Assembly: GCF_947623445.1 (NCBI RefSeq)
Contig: NC_135244.1
Span: 19,406,860 to 19,470,859, forward strand
DNA from: Clavelina lepadiformis
Lineage: Eukaryota; Chordata; Ascidiacea; Aplousobranchia; Clavelinidae
DNA length: 64,000 nucleotides
Reading direction: 5' to 3'
The notes under the pieces were generated by a model that was not told where the DNA came from, did no database searches, and worked only from the letters and a program-made list of their open reading frames with translations. The position numbers and the translations under genes were made by a program. Below, piece by piece: positions 63,795 to 64,000 of this stretch. Every line of letters begins with the position of its first letter. Position 1 is the first letter of the stretch.

Positions 63795-64000
63795 GATGCT
63801 AGATCAAGATGTAATGAAATGGTGATTTATCGTTCCTTAACCTGTTAGGACGACCACTTCAATTACAATGTTTGTCTGTTGAATTGTAGTCCTCGAATAT
63901 AAATGAGTCTCAGGTCGTTGTTTCGCTTCTCTTAATCTTAGAATCAATTGTACGCCTCGACAACTGTATAATCTGATTATATTTGAAGCTTCTTTGAACG
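63795..64000. other. Flank right of the nested transposons
   Basis: Nothing recognised in the last 200 bases. It joins directly to sequence left of 39518 in the pre-insertion genome. Confidence 0.5.

Noticed and set aside
1..64000. CRISPR arrays, rRNA, bacterial-type operons
   Set aside because: None seen. The pervasive introns and animal gene families show a eukaryotic nuclear source.

Overview
The window is nuclear DNA from an intron-rich, AT-rich animal genome. It is probably an invertebrate deuterostome. A tunicate or similar non-vertebrate chordate fits the short introns, the chordate-like agrin 3' end and the compact gene spacing, but the sequence does not prove the species. The gene models below were built by matching splice sites and reading-frame phase by eye. 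Family names come from recognised motifs, not database searches.

Cellular genes in order: (1) the 3' end of an agrin gene (+, about 244-2884; end of LG2, an EGF repeat, LG3), with two frame-neutral microexons at the position of the vertebrate neural 'z' splice site; (2) a rhodopsin-class GPCR (-, about 10322-7147) rebuilt from seven exons; (3) a KLHL9/KLHL13-type BTB-BACK-Kelch protein (-, 26116-18509, 12 coding exons, about 626 aa); (4) a CIR1-type RBPJ corepressor (-, 28167-27109, one exon); (5) CFAP58 (-, 38107-31759, 17 coding exons, 872 aa). Genes 3-5 share one strand. They do not look like an operon: each has its own kilobase-scale flank and they have unrelated roles (ubiquitin-ligase adaptor, transcription corepressor, motile cilium).

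The right-hand 24 kb is a nested transposon system. A hAT element of about 4.1 kb (39526-63786; 8-bp target duplication CACGTTAG) carries a transposase gene that is split near its 3' end by a 20.1-kb element (43170-63316). The inserted element has near-perfect 123-bp terminal inverted repeats and a 7-8 bp target duplication. It encodes a many-exon transposase of the Kyakuja-Dileera-Zisupton (KDZ) class on + (45733-52038) and, convergently on -, a separate gene with a helix-turn-helix resembling a homeodomain, an HMG-box-like segment and an unrecognised C-terminal domain (58907-56117). Removing the insertion and one duplication copy leaves the hAT reading frame open, so the insertion looks fairly recent. 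Each gene of the inner element has one visible lesion or sequence error.

The rest is intergenic and intronic DNA rich in mobile remnants: short hAT derivatives with perfect 8-bp duplications, a 1.7-kb hAT with part of its transposase, a mariner fragment, LINE and Penelope-like remnants, palindromic MITEs, tRNA-headed SINE fragments, simple repeats and an imperfect inverted-repeat pair. No rRNA gene, intact tRNA gene or CRISPR array was seen.
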